Assembly (NCBI GenBank): GCA_038748065.1
Contig: JBCDJG010000071.1
Span: 1-21,931 of the forward strand
DNA length: 21,931 nucleotides
Reading direction: 5' to 3'
Source of the DNA: JBCDJG01 sp038748065
GTDB lineage: Bacteria; Pseudomonadota; Gammaproteobacteria; Pseudomonadales; Halieaceae
The notes under the pieces were generated by a model. It had not been told where the DNA came from and ran no database searches. It worked only from the letters and a program-made list of their open reading frames with translations. The position numbers and the translations under genes were made by a program. Positions 1 to 7,197 of this stretch are shown in pieces. Positions within the stretch are counted from its first letter, which is position 1; the number at the start of each line of letters is the position of its first letter.

Positions 1-294
1 CAAATTCAGCTCTAATTCCCTATATATCCGATAGACTCTCTTATGATTCCAGCCATAGCCCTTTACGTTCCGCAGATACAAAAAGCACAGCCCGAAGCCC
101 CAGCGCTTGTGCGCGGTAGTCAATCGCAACAACCAATCCGCAATCTCCTCATTCTCGGACGACAGGACTGGCTCATAGTAGTAACAGGACTCGCTGAGCC
201 CGAGACACAAGCAAGCAAAGCGGATACTGATCCCGTGGCGCGTTACCGCCGACTTCGCCATCTCTTTGCGCTGAGATGGCTTTATAACTTTCCC
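1..294 (-). CDS. IS3-family transposase OrfB, 5' part (partial)
   Basis: Read in the -1 frame relative to orfA, this region gives VIKPSQRKEMAKSAVTRHG and continues through ISIRFACLCLGLSESCYYYEP and TTAHKRWGFGLCFLYL to the window edge. This is the N-terminal HTH_21-like part that precedes the rve (DDE) catalytic core; the core itself is not visible. OrfB could start alone at the ATG at 261, but IS3 elements usually make it as an OrfAB fusion by -1 frameshifting, and the slippery site at 288-294 supports that. Confidence 0.85.
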
Positions 295-548
295 TCGAGG
301 GCCTCCTGGCGAATCTCCGCCTTTAGGCGCTCCTCGGCATACATCTTCTTGAGACGCCTGTTCTCCTCTTCAAGCTCCTTAAGGCGCTTCATCATTGAGG
401 CGTCCATGCCGCCAAACTTGGATCGCCATTTATAGAAGAGGCCTTGGCTCATGCCGTGCTCACGGCACAGATCAGGGACTGATACACCCTGTTCATTCTG
501 TTTCAGACTCGCCAGGATTTGGCTATCGCTGAATCGGGACTGTCGCAT
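282..548 (-). CDS. IS3-family transposase OrfA
   Basis: This 88-residue DNA-binding subunit recognises the IS ends. Residues 1-50 form a helix-turn-helix (FSDSQILASLKQ, then VPDLCREHGMSQGLFYKWRSKFGG). A leucine-rich coiled coil follows (KELEEENRRLKKMYAEE), which normally mediates OrfA dimerisation and the OrfAB fusion. The start is supported by AAGGAG about seven bases before the ATG at 548. Length and sequence style fit the IS51/IS407 subgroup. The last codons, GAG GGA AAG TTA TAA, contain the frameshift site that joins OrfA to OrfB. Confidence 0.9.
   Translation of the reverse strand: MRQSRFSDSQILASLKQNEQGVSVPDLCREHGMSQGLFYKWRSKFGGMDASMMKRLKELEEENRRLKKMYAEERLKAEIRQEALEGKL
288..294 (-). promoter_or_regulatory. 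Programmed -1 frameshift slippery heptamer GGGAAAG
   Basis: On the minus strand the orfA codons GGA AAG follow a G, giving G_GGA_AAG, which fits the X_XXY_YYZ rule for -1 slippage. After slipping, GGG AAA GTT ATA AAG continues into the orfB frame, and the zero frame stops two codons later (TAA at 284-282). No downstream pseudoknot was worked out. Confidence 0.75.
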
Positions 549-721
549 AGAAAACTCCTTTCATTCATCATAGTGGAATTCTCTACCCATAACCTCTGCG
601 GATTATTGGGGGGATTACAGAGGAGCACACGGTCGCTCTCGCTGCTCTCAAAACTCGAGGGAGCGGCCTTGCGCTGCACCGGCAGTGCCTGTGCTTATGA
701 TTTCGTTCCCGATTTGTGCCC

Positions 722-1786
722 TCAGGCAGATTGCAGTCGGTTTGACAGATACTCCTTCAACCGATCTGTGACCCTGATCATTCTATTCATGGAGGCCTGG
801 TCTAACTCTACAAGTCTTGCGTGGACTATCGAATCTCTAACTTCGACCACATTATCAAGGTAGCGTTGATACTCATGTGAACTCTTGAAACTCTTATCTC
901 CAAGCACAGCCGATAGGGCATCCTCTTTAGAAACATTTTTAATTTTACCTCCCTCAACTTTTGTGAGCATCGACTCGATCTCGTCCTCACTCAGCCCTTT
1001 CTTTCTTAGAGACTTCCTAACCTCTCGAAAAATCCAGCTTTCAACCGATGTGGCGAGCATAACGCAAGAGGTGGAGAAATCCCCTAGAGCAATGTATCTA
1101 TTAGTAAGTTGCATGTACCTCGCAGTTTGCTCGATTGTGAAGTCATGGTAGAGAAGCGCTTGCATGATCACGCGTTCCTGCTCTGGTAAATCCGTTCCAA
1201 GGCCGACACCTGTTCCTCGATAATCCAGAACGGCTAGGCCCCAAAGAGGATCGCCTCGCCGATTTCTTGCGCTGCTATGATGCCACGGACTTAGCCGTTT
1301 ATAGGTCATCTGAGGAATCCAGTCTTTACTATTTCCATGTCGATCGCGATAAATGTCTAGAAAGCGATTTATGAGGTGTGCGCCTAGCTGAGTTACGCGG
1401 TCTTCGTCGACATTATTGTTTTCGTCGCACACGACGTGGTTAAGTGGATGCTCTAGATCATTACACGAGTGAATTTTTAACTGAAATACTGAGTAAGTTA
1501 AATCGCCGAACATGTCCTCTATGTATGCGCTCATTCCCCAGCGCCGTTGATCTTCGTTTCCTAGCTTTCGTAACCGAAGCTCCGCCATGTATCTACCAAA
1601 TTTGATAGCAATAGGATCGTTCTCCGTCGCTTTTCTGTCCTGGGAGAGTGAATCTGGCATCAAAATTACGCACGGCAACTTGCCGTGCAGAACAATCTCA
1701 GTGACTATGTCGAGTGGAACTTGGTCTGGGTCTACGTCGTGGACAGACGTCTTTTGAGACTTGTAGCCGTTAAAAGTGCGCCTCAT
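722..1786 (-). CDS. Hypothetical protein with C-terminal HEPN-like RX4H motif
   Basis: I do not recognise a named family for the whole protein (354 residues from the ATG at 1786). That ATG has GAGAAG about eight bases upstream and is preferred to an upstream TTG at 1846. The visible landmark is RDSIVH at residues 317-322, near the C-terminus, within a helical, charged region: VESWIFREVRKSLRKKGLSE, then YQRYLDNVVEVRDSIVHARL. R-x4-H between two helices is the catalytic signature of HEPN ribonucleases, which are common in abortive-infection and toxin proteins. The N-terminal half has no signal peptide, membrane segment or recognised nuclease motif. The gene follows a Shedu gene on the same strand, inside an integrative element, so a defence role is plausible but inferred. 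Confidence 0.7.
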   Translation of the reverse strand: MRRTFNGYKSQKTSVHDVDPDQVPLDIVTEIVLHGKLPCVILMPDSLSQDRKATENDPIAIKFGRYMAELRLRKLGNEDQRRWGMSAYIEDMFGDLTYSVFQLKIHSCNDLEHPLNHVVCDENNNVDEDRVTQLGAHLINRFLDIYRDRHGNSKDWIPQMTYKRLSPWHHSSARNRRGDPLWGLAVLDYRGTGVGLGTDLPEQERVIMQALLYHDFTIEQTARYMQLTNRYIALGDFSTSCVMLATSVESWIFREVRKSLRKKGLSEDEIESMLTKVEGGKIKNVSKEDALSAVLGDKSFKSSHEYQRYLDNVVEVRDSIVHARLVELDQASMNRMIRVTDRLKEYLSNRLQSA

Positions 1787-2159
1787 AAACCAACTTCTCT
1801 GAACGGACCAGAAGCAAAGTTCACTAGAATAAGGCTGCGGATGCAAGCCCGGCAGGGCACGCTCAATCGATGGGTGTTTTCATTCATATTAATTTGTCGC
1901 CTGGGACAACGCGTCCACGCTGAAAAGAGTCCAAGTCACAGGCAGTGTCAATTGACCAGTGCGGCCAGGTTTGTTAACAGATATAGCTTGTTGTTTTGAG
2001 GGAGAGTGAGATTCGAGAGTCTGACGCCTTCTGTTAGAAAAAGGCCTAGCTGTACGATTTAAGTGCTGCTGCGCACGATGGTCGATGGCCGTCGGCTCAA
2101 AGACATCTCCGATTAGCCGCTCTACTTGGTCGTGTAGAGGGCGGCCGAGGTTAAGGGTC
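1787..2159. other. Gap of about 370 bp, no convincing gene
   Basis: This lies between the HEPN-like gene and the Shedu gene. An open minus-strand frame of 117 codons (1889-2242) runs through it, but it begins inside the 3' end of the Shedu gene, lacks a ribosome-binding site, and its translation resembles no family I recognise. No RNA gene, strong terminator or clear repeat was seen. The promoter of the HEPN-like gene, if it has its own, should lie here. Confidence 0.5.
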
Positions 2160-3218
2160 TTAGTCCACTTCCTCGGAGGTATCGACCTCAATGGGAGCGT
2201 CCTCAGGCTGCACCATATGCAACAGGCGTTCCCCCTGAGCAAGTAGCTGGTCGTAGGTCATAATGGTCACGCTGCTCAGCCGGTAGTTAAGGCCGTGGAG
2301 CCCCTTGAGCATGCTCATGTCCCAGTCGTTTGAGCGCCCTATCACTATGATGGCTCGGGGGTGGTACGCTACGATCTCAGGGTGGTCCCGAAGCCCTGTC
2401 GCAGCCGCTTCGTGCAGTACATCCAGATATCTATGACATTGGCCTATTGCTTTCGAGACCTCAGCAGACCAGTAGTGGTTCCGGTGGCTTTCGTCATAGC
2501 GAAGCACTGTCATATTCGGTCGCTTCAGCTCCACGATGTCTCGATAGCCAGCGAATACATTGGGCAGCAGGAGGTCTATGTTGTCGCTCGCAGATATATT
2601 GCGGACTGCATCGTTCATGACGTAGGCGTTGCCGAACGCCCAGGAGTGCTGTTCGCACCAAGCTTGATAGCTTTGCTCGTCGTTTTCCTCGGACTCCAGC
2701 ATGAGCCTCAGCTGTGCTACAGCCGCTTGCATCTCGCGCAGCCTGATGGCGCCCCTGAGTGAGTTGACAAGCTCGTCCGAGAGTTCGACGTTCTGGAGGT
2801 GGTTGACTATGTCGCTCTGAGCGAGCACGCGAGTGAGGGCGTTGGCTACTTGTTCGGGGTCGTACCCTGCAATGTCGGCCGTGCCGTCTTCTACCCTGAG
2901 AAGTATGTACTGCCCGTCGCTATCCTCGTTTGCGACTTGCAGGTGGGTCTGCAGTGCCCGAAGCAGCTTCTCGGTCGCGGTGCCTTGCAGATTGACTGAC
3001 TTGTCCTCAGTCAGTACCCACCCAAGCGCCCCAGCGGGCTTCGTGAAGCTTTGTAGCTTGATCGCTAGTTCAGTCCAGTCGGAATGCGGAATGAACCACG
3101 GCACCATTTGGACTCTTGACCGTGATGTTTCATGGAGTATGACGGGGTCTCCGTAGGAAACTCGCCCAGAGCTTGCTTGGCGGCGATTAATCCTTTCAAT
3201 GTCGGGCTCGTCAGTCAT
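2160..3218 (-). CDS. sduA: Shedu anti-phage protein SduA-like (DUF4263)
   Basis: Shedu is a single-protein phage-defence system whose SduA subunit carries a PD-(D/E)xK nuclease fold. The C-terminal half shows this fold: WCEQHSWAFGNAY, then an aspartate in SDNIDLLLP (about residue 215), the VELKRP motif with E230 and K232, and SKAIGQCHRYLD with Q260, followed by the strand RAIIVIGRS. These match the D, ExK and Q pattern of DUF4263. The N-terminal half (1-150) has no recognised domain; Shedu N-termini are known to vary and are thought to act as sensors. The start at 3218 is preferred because GGGAA lies about five bases upstream; an ATG 18 bases earlier is also possible. The gene lies 66 bp downstream of an integrase on the same strand. 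Length (352 residues) is normal for the family. Confidence 0.85.
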   Translation of the reverse strand: MTDEPDIERINRRQASSGRVSYGDPVILHETSRSRVQMVPWFIPHSDWTELAIKLQSFTKPAGALGWVLTEDKSVNLQGTATEKLLRALQTHLQVANEDSDGQYILLRVEDGTADIAGYDPEQVANALTRVLAQSDIVNHLQNVELSDELVNSLRGAIRLREMQAAVAQLRLMLESEENDEQSYQAWCEQHSWAFGNAYVMNDAVRNISASDNIDLLLPNVFAGYRDIVELKRPNMTVLRYDESHRNHYWSAEVSKAIGQCHRYLDVLHEAAATGLRDHPEIVAYHPRAIIVIGRSNDWDMSMLKGLHGLNYRLSSVTIMTYDQLLAQGERLLHMVQPEDAPIEVDTSEEVD

Positions 3219-3261
3219 GCGGTTCCCGTTTCCCATCGGGCGGTAGTTGGGAAGCGTAGCA

Positions 3262-3274
3262 CAGGACGTTCCTG
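3262..3274. repeat. Small perfect hairpin between integrase and sduA
   Basis: CAGGA-CGT-TCCTG is a five-base stem with a three-base loop. It lies between the integrase stop (3285) and the sduA start. It has no T tract, so it is not an obvious terminator; it could be an operator or chance. Confidence 0.3.
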
Positions 3275-3284
3275 CAGGGCCGGG

Positions 3285-4652
3285 CTAGTCCCCCATCAAT
3301 TCGGCGATCCTTGCGGCCGCTGTGCTGACGGCAGGCTCTGGGAATTCTAAGTGCTCGACAAGAGCGTAGAGTTTCTTCAAATCCGTGCCCGAACTATAGG
3401 TCCCCAGTGTCATGCCTTGTTGGGCGTGTCCCACGATCTCAGACATCTCGTGCGGTGGTATCCCGGCATTCCTCATCAAATCGATGAAGGTGTTCCGTAG
3501 GCCGTGGAACATAACCTGTCCGCCGAGCCCCGCTGTGCGGATGTGGTCGATAATCCTGTTCCCGATGATCTTGCCACGCTTCTGGTCGTCGCCTGAGCGC
3601 TCAAGGCCCTCTACCAGGTATCCGTCGCCAGTCTTGCCCGCCAGGTGCTCCACCAGCGATTGAATGGCTTTGGGTATTGGAACGTTTCTCTGGCTGTTCT
3701 CGTTCTTCGCCTCGGGAATGAACAGGAAGCAGTCCCGTAGGTGCTCTGCTCTTGCCTCGGCGATCTCCTCTCGTCGCATCCCGGTATAGGCGCCGAGAAG
3801 GATCATGGTATATATGCGTTGCCGGTGTTTGCTTTTGGTGTTCGTGTCGAGGACTTTAGCCAGCTCGTCAGCGCTCCATGATCTCCGGCTTTCCTTCTTC
3901 CGCCGCCCCCTCGTAGAGCCCTTAGCTATCTTGGGCATGCCTACGAAAGGATTGCTCGTCAGCCACCGCCGGTCCACAGCGGTTTTGAATATGGTTTGTA
4001 ATCCGACGGCCTTGTTCTCTGCGGTTCGCCTTGATGTGCAGGAGGGTAACAGCTCGTTGACCACGTAGTTCTCGCAGGTCTCGGGGGTGTAGTGGTGCAG
4101 GAAGCGGTCCCCTGTCACACTCTTGAAGTCATCGAGCATGCTCTTCCGTTGGTTGATGGTTGATCGGCGCAGGTCCGCGGCTTCACACATTCTTTCGTGT
4201 TCGGCCCATAGCTCGGAGAGCAGGACCTTGCCGATATTGCCAACGGATGCAAGCTCGGAGGCGGCTTTGAGTTTCTCCAAGTCGAGATTAGGGATTCTCT
4301 CAGCTAGGGCTTCGATCTCATCGGACATGATTAGTGGTGCTACGTTGGCATCCAGCTTCCCTGCAGCGACCCAGTCCCTCAGCTCGCGCCCCCTAAGTTC
4401 AGCGTCTTTCTCAGTCAGAAGCGTGTCGGGTGCCTGCGGGTTGAGCAGTGCGCGTATCTGGTCCCACTCACGGTCAAGCTGTACGTTGATTGCTGCTGCC
4501 TTACGAAGCGCAATGGCCTCGCTGTCGGTCTCCAGAGACCTCGTGTACTCTCGCTTGCCTAAATCGCCCACAAGGTCGGACGGCACTCTCCGACGGTAGA
4601 ACCAGGTGTTGTACCGCTTAACGATGTTTCTTCCGGGACCGGCTCTTCTCAT
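3285..4652 (-). CDS. Tyrosine recombinase / site-specific integrase (DUF6538 N-terminus)
   Basis: This enzyme catalyses integration and excision of the element. Its 455 residues comprise a DUF6538-like N-terminus (YNTWFYRRRVPSDLVGDLGK, residues 14-33), a SAM-like core-binding domain (about 140-235) and a catalytic domain (about 255-430). All catalytic residues are visible: R293 in TGMRREE, K316 in PEAKNENSQR, H383 and R386 in HGLRNTF, H409 in VGHAQ, and the nucleophile Y419 in GTYSSG. The ATG at 4652 lies four bases from an exact 12-bp direct repeat and no normal Shine-Dalgarno is seen, so expression may be controlled at those repeats. The gene sits beside tRNA 3'-end fragments, as expected for a tRNA-targeting integrase. 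It appears intact. Confidence 0.95.
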   Translation of the reverse strand: MRRAGPGRNIVKRYNTWFYRRRVPSDLVGDLGKREYTRSLETDSEAIALRKAAAINVQLDREWDQIRALLNPQAPDTLLTEKDAELRGRELRDWVAAGKLDANVAPLIMSDEIEALAERIPNLDLEKLKAASELASVGNIGKVLLSELWAEHERMCEAADLRRSTINQRKSMLDDFKSVTGDRFLHHYTPETCENYVVNELLPSCTSRRTAENKAVGLQTIFKTAVDRRWLTSNPFVGMPKIAKGSTRGRRKKESRRSWSADELAKVLDTNTKSKHRQRIYTMILLGAYTGMRREEIAEARAEHLRDCFLFIPEAKNENSQRNVPIPKAIQSLVEHLAGKTGDGYLVEGLERSGDDQKRGKIIGNRIIDHIRTAGLGGQVMFHGLRNTFIDLMRNAGIPPHEMSEIVGHAQQGMTLGTYSSGTDLKKLYALVEHLEFPEPAVSTAAARIAELMGD

Positions 4653-4656
4653 CTGC

Positions 4657-4681
4657 TTTGTGTAGCATGTTTGTGTAGCAT
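4657..4681. repeat. Two tandem copies of TTTGTGTAGCAT before the integrase
   Basis: The exact 12-bp sequence occurs at 4657-4668 and 4670-4681, one base apart, immediately upstream of the integrase ATG. Repeats in this position are commonly integrase arm-binding sites, excisionase sites or an autoregulatory operator. Which of these applies cannot be told from sequence. Confidence 0.65.
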
Positions 4682-4716
4682 ATAGAGTGCAAGACTTTCA
4701 CGAATGGAAGACAAAT

Positions 4717-4759
4717 ACCAGTACAGGCGGCCACAACGGCCTGAGATGTGTATACTGGT
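4717..4759. repeat. Imperfect inverted repeat beside the attachment site
   Basis: ACCAGTACAGGC at 4717-4728 can pair with GCCTG at 4739-4743 and TACTGGT at 4753-4759, giving twelve base pairs interrupted by a nine-base bulge. It lies between the integrase promoter region and the first tRNA-end copy, where arm-type protein sites of an att region would be expected. Its role is inferred. Confidence 0.45.
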
Positions 4760-4765
4760 GCCGTT

Positions 4766-4785
4766 TCCCGCCTTCGGCACCATTT
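4766..4785 (+). repeat. Candidate att core, copy 1 (tRNA 3'-end fragment)
   Basis: TCCCGCCTTCGGCACCATTT is repeated exactly at 4857-4876. It reads as the end of a tRNA: T-stem 3' strand, acceptor CTTCGGC, discriminator A and CCA. No complete tRNA lies upstream, so it is a fragment left by integration. The acceptor would pair with GCCGAAG, which from memory suits a gammaproteobacterial tRNA-Leu; the isotype is an inference. Confidence 0.7.
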
Positions 4786-4803
4786 TTAAAAGGAAAAAAA
4801 CGA

Positions 4804-4850
4804 TCAGTGAGGGCTCGTGCGGACCTGCGCGGCCCGACCTGGGCGGCCCC
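4804..4850. repeat. Dispersed GC-rich repeat, copy 1 (two 14-bp units)
   Basis: This 47-bp block matches 7662-7708 at all but three positions. On the minus strand it contains two consecutive units, GGGCCGCCCAGGTC and GGGCCGCGCAGGTC, followed by a unique arm that includes CGCACGAGCCCTCACTGA. The same 14-bp unit occurs five times in tandem at 21781-21850. It starts 30 bases after a CACCATT tRNA end, as does copy 2. Confidence 0.85.
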
Positions 4851-4856
4851 GATAAG

Positions 4857-4876
4857 TCCCGCCTTCGGCACCATTT
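4857..4876 (+). repeat. Candidate att core, copy 2 (tRNA 3'-end fragment)
   Basis: An exact second copy of the 20-bp tRNA-end sequence, starting 91 bp after the first; with the preceding AAG it resembles the T-loop/T-stem end of a tRNA (AAGTCCCGCC). Two copies this close suggest successive insertions at one tRNA site, or duplication of the junction. Confidence 0.7.
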
Positions 4877-4881
4877 GATTA

Positions 4882-5259
4882 TTAAGCGCTTGAATAGCCT
4901 AATGCCTTGAAAGGTAGGGATACTCTCGGTGTTCGATACAGGACACTTCGATCACATACATTGCGGTCTGAAAGCAGCAGTTTCCGCACTGCCCGCTTAT
5001 CCTCAAAGCGATCTAAGTCGCTGATTTTTATGGGTTTTCTAAAAACACCATCGCGGTTCGATACATTTGCTCGTATTGACCTCCCCCCCCCCGGTCTCCC
5101 CCTGGTCACCTGAGCAACTGGGCGCGTAGATTCCGGAAGCTCTCCGATAACTCCTAGAACGATGCACCACTGTGCAACGCGCCGGACTTGCGCTGTGCGA
5201 CACTCAAGTAGCGTCGCCAGTCCTAGACTGTCTGTCCAAGTAGAAACTAACGAGTACAC
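4882..5259 (-). CDS. Doubtful hypothetical ORF
   Basis: A 125-codon frame beginning with GTG and overlapping the end of the broken methyltransferase by 13 bases. Residues 12-35 (LGLATLLECRTAQVRRVAQW) could form a helix-turn-helix, but I do not recognise the protein and see no good ribosome-binding site. It contains a run of ten C/G bases (5084-5093), a place where replication or sequencing slippage could change the frame. It may be a decayed fragment rather than a gene. Confidence 0.25.
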   Translation of the reverse strand: MYSLVSTWTDSLGLATLLECRTAQVRRVAQWCIVLGVIGELPESTRPVAQVTRGRPGGGRSIRANVSNRDGVFRKPIKISDLDRFEDKRAVRKLLLSDRNVCDRSVLYRTPRVSLPFKALGYSSA

Positions 5260-5969
5260 CTCAAAGTTACACGCGTTCCAGCGAGGTAGCGTGGTTGTGC
5301 CGCTTCACCATCTATCAGTCCCGACTTAGCCCAATCAAATAACTCGATGCTCCAGCCATAGTACTCCAACATCATGATCAGGCCAGCGAGGCTTGGCTTG
5401 CCTCGTATACTTTTACCGGAGCCTTTACCTTCCTCCGACCACTCAATCACTGGGGCGTCTCATTTTACGATCTCGGTATCGAGAATAAGACCCCTCACAC
5501 CTAGGGAATCTATCTGTGATAAGAGGTGCATATGATGGGAGATGTGATAGAAGATGCCGAAGCAGAATACAGTATCAATTCTCTGCGTAACTTTTGGTAT
5601 ATGCTCGAATATATCGCCTTGAATGAATTGGTAGCTGTCTGTATCTACCGCGTAATGCTCGAAGTTTGCGGTCGTTTTGCGGATCAGTCGCGGTTTGTGT
5701 TCAATCCCAGTTACGTGTTTTGCCCCAACCTTTAGCGCTGCAAAGCTCCAACGACCATCATGGCTAGCTAGGTCGAGCACATTCTTCCCTGCGATTAAGT
5801 CCTCGTTAGAAAGCAATAGGCCGCTATGGCGCGTGTTGAGCCTCGTAGCTAGTCTGTCTTTACCGAGTATCTTTAGTTTGCCAGTCTCGCTAGTCTGTAA
5901 AAAACGATCAAACTCGTTGAAGAGGTAGCTTTTTTGTGAGGACGAAAGAACCTGATCCTTTTCTATCAT
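5247..5969 (-). pseudogene. Class I SAM-dependent methyltransferase, split by an in-frame TGA
   Basis: The first part (5460-5969) shows the SAM-binding motif I variant VLDLASHDGRWSFAALK, a motif II acidic residue after the second strand (VTGIEHKP) and IQGDIFEHIP, then FCFGIFYHISHH. It stops at TGA (5462-5460) after LILDTEIVK. The same frame continues without a gap as DAPVIEWSEEGKGSGK and then GKPSLAGLIMMLEYYGW and SGLIDGEAAQPRYLAGTRVTL, which is the normal C-terminal end of this methyltransferase type, to TAG at 5247. One base change (such as TCA to TGA) explains the break. The start at 5969 is supported by AGAGG six bases upstream; a TTG lies one codon before it. The substrate is unknown. 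Either the gene is dead or a truncated 169-residue protein is made. Confidence 0.8.
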
Positions 5970-6261
5970 CAAATACCTCTAACGCTTCTATAGTCGACAA
6001 GACCGGGACAGTAGCATCATATTAACGTTCCACGAAGCTTATTAGTCCAGAACGGAAGATGTTTTTGCTTGTAATTTATTGATCTGCGCTCTTTCGTATC
6101 ATCTTGGCTGGCGAGGACCTGACAAGAGAGCAGAGCGCTCTTGTTGGACTATGCCGAGGCCTTCAGCCGAGCTATCCAATGAACTGGGGTAGATACAAGG
6201 TGTTGATTTGCACTTAAAGCGGGAGTTAACCCGTGAGATTGGACCAGCGTCCTCTCAAATA
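5970..6261. other. Gap of about 290 bp, probable IS flank
   Basis: No gene is visible. There is a 7-bp inverted repeat, ACAAGAG at 6122-6128 and CTCTTGT at 6138-6144, and a short stem CGGG/CCCG at about 6221-6234 that may belong to the terminal region of the decayed IS3 element to the right. The exact IS end could not be set. Confidence 0.4.
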
Positions 6262-7046
6262 TTAAGCCCTTTGCCGAGCAAGTACTTTCTCGAAATGGTT
6301 GGGCGACATATAGCCCAACGCTGAATGCATACACTTCGCACTGTGAACATCTTCAATGAACCTGGGCAGCCTGGAAACGACGTCTCGAAACCACTCGTAT
6401 CGATCAAGATAAACCTTCCCAACTTCATGAAGCTCTCTGCTTGAGTATTGTCGTACGAGTTTCTAGACGCGCTCATAGAGCCGGTCAAACCGTAGTCTTG
6501 CAAAGCCCGCCGGTACTTGGCATTTGCATACTGACTTCCTCTGTCAGTGTGGTGTATGCACGTCCTTGGCGGAAGCTTCGCGCTGAGACACGCGGCGTTC
6601 AAAGCGGCGAGAGTTAGCTCCGTATCCATCCGCCTTGACAGTGCATAACCGACCACTTTCCTGCTATAGGCAATTAGTAGCGCAGCCAGATAGGTAAAAC
6701 CGCTGTGGAGTCACATATATGTGGTGTCTCCTACCCAGGCCAGATCAGGCCTCGCCGGAATCTGATGATCGCATAAGTTGGGAAAACGGGATTAAGAACC
6801 GTCAGGCGTAGCCATGACTTTGGGCTTTTGCACGGCTGAAAGGCCATGCTCCTGCATGATTCAGACGACTCTTTTGTGATTAACTCGAATGCTCTAGCTG
6901 GGTAGTTCACGAGTGACGCGCCGGCACCCATACCCAGAGAACTCGTCCCTGATGCCGCTTGTCTATTCAACCAGGTACTCGTCGGTGACCCCGTGCTTCT
7001 TGGCCGCTGACAGGCTGTAGTATGTGCTGCGGGGTAGACTAATCAC
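6262..7046 (-). pseudogene. Decayed IS3-family transposase OrfB
   Basis: Read on the minus strand from the GTG at 7046, one frame gives VISLPRSTYYSLSAAKKHG, FSGYGCRRVTREL, VNHKRVV, IMQEHGLSAVQKPKVMATPD, RPDLAWVGDTTYM, SGFTYLAALLIAYSRKVVGY and HTDRGSQYANAKYRRALQDY. These are the HTH_21 and rve/DDE parts of an IS3 OrfB. Five in-frame stops interrupt it (after LVE, ELPS, RVV, PDGS and TTYM). After ESFMK the frame shifts, with a few codons missing, and continues as GKVYLDRYEWFRDVVSRLPR and HSALGYMSPNHFEKVLARQR to TAA at 6264-6262. The gene is certainly inactive and differs in subgroup from the IS at the left edge. Confidence 0.88.
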
Positions 7047-7086
7047 CTGACACCCCCTTCGAATTGAGCAGGCTCTAGGCCGCTCA

Positions 7087-7197
7087 CTACCAATAAGTCG
7101 TCGCTGTCGATCTCGTCCAGTGGTGATGGAGGTTTTTTTTAAGTTGATCTATTCCTACTGTAAGCTGACCTACCTTGGGTTCCAATGCCTCAGTCTC
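7087..7197 (-). pseudogene. Decayed IS3-family OrfA, C-terminal remnant
   Basis: The minus strand reads ETEALEPKVGQLTVGIDQLK followed by KN, then runs to TAG at 7089-7087. This matches the end of an IS3-subgroup OrfA, the coiled coil normally written as IGQLTVERDFLKK. The helix-turn-helix part that should lie to its right (above 7197) is not recognisable, so the element is truncated or too diverged there. Confidence 0.65.

Larger units (their letters stand above)
1..619 (-). mobile_element. IS3-family insertion sequence (IS51/IS407-like), cut by window start
   Basis: The element contains orfA and the 5' part of orfB in the usual IS3 arrangement, with orfB in the -1 frame. Its upstream end is probably near 619, where the minus strand reads TGTAATCCCCCC, a TG-type terminus, but the matching end is outside the window, so this boundary is tentative. 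A 6-bp inverted repeat (CCTCTG at 593-598, CAGAGG at 618-623) sits at this edge. The visible reading frames are intact, so this copy may still be active, unlike the second IS3 copy near 6.3-7.2 kb. Confidence 0.75.

Noticed and set aside
1889..2242. Open minus-strand frame of 117 codons between sduA and the HEPN-like gene
   Set aside because: It begins inside sduA, has no ribosome-binding site and resembles no protein family; arginine-rich, shadow-like composition.
4766..4876. Complete tRNA gene
   Set aside because: Only the 3' end is present at each copy; no D-arm or anticodon arm sequence precedes either.
5460..5462. TGA as selenocysteine or programmed readthrough in the methyltransferase
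   Set aside because: The position is not catalytic, no SECIS-like element was evident, and a simple nonsense mutation fits the decayed surroundings better.
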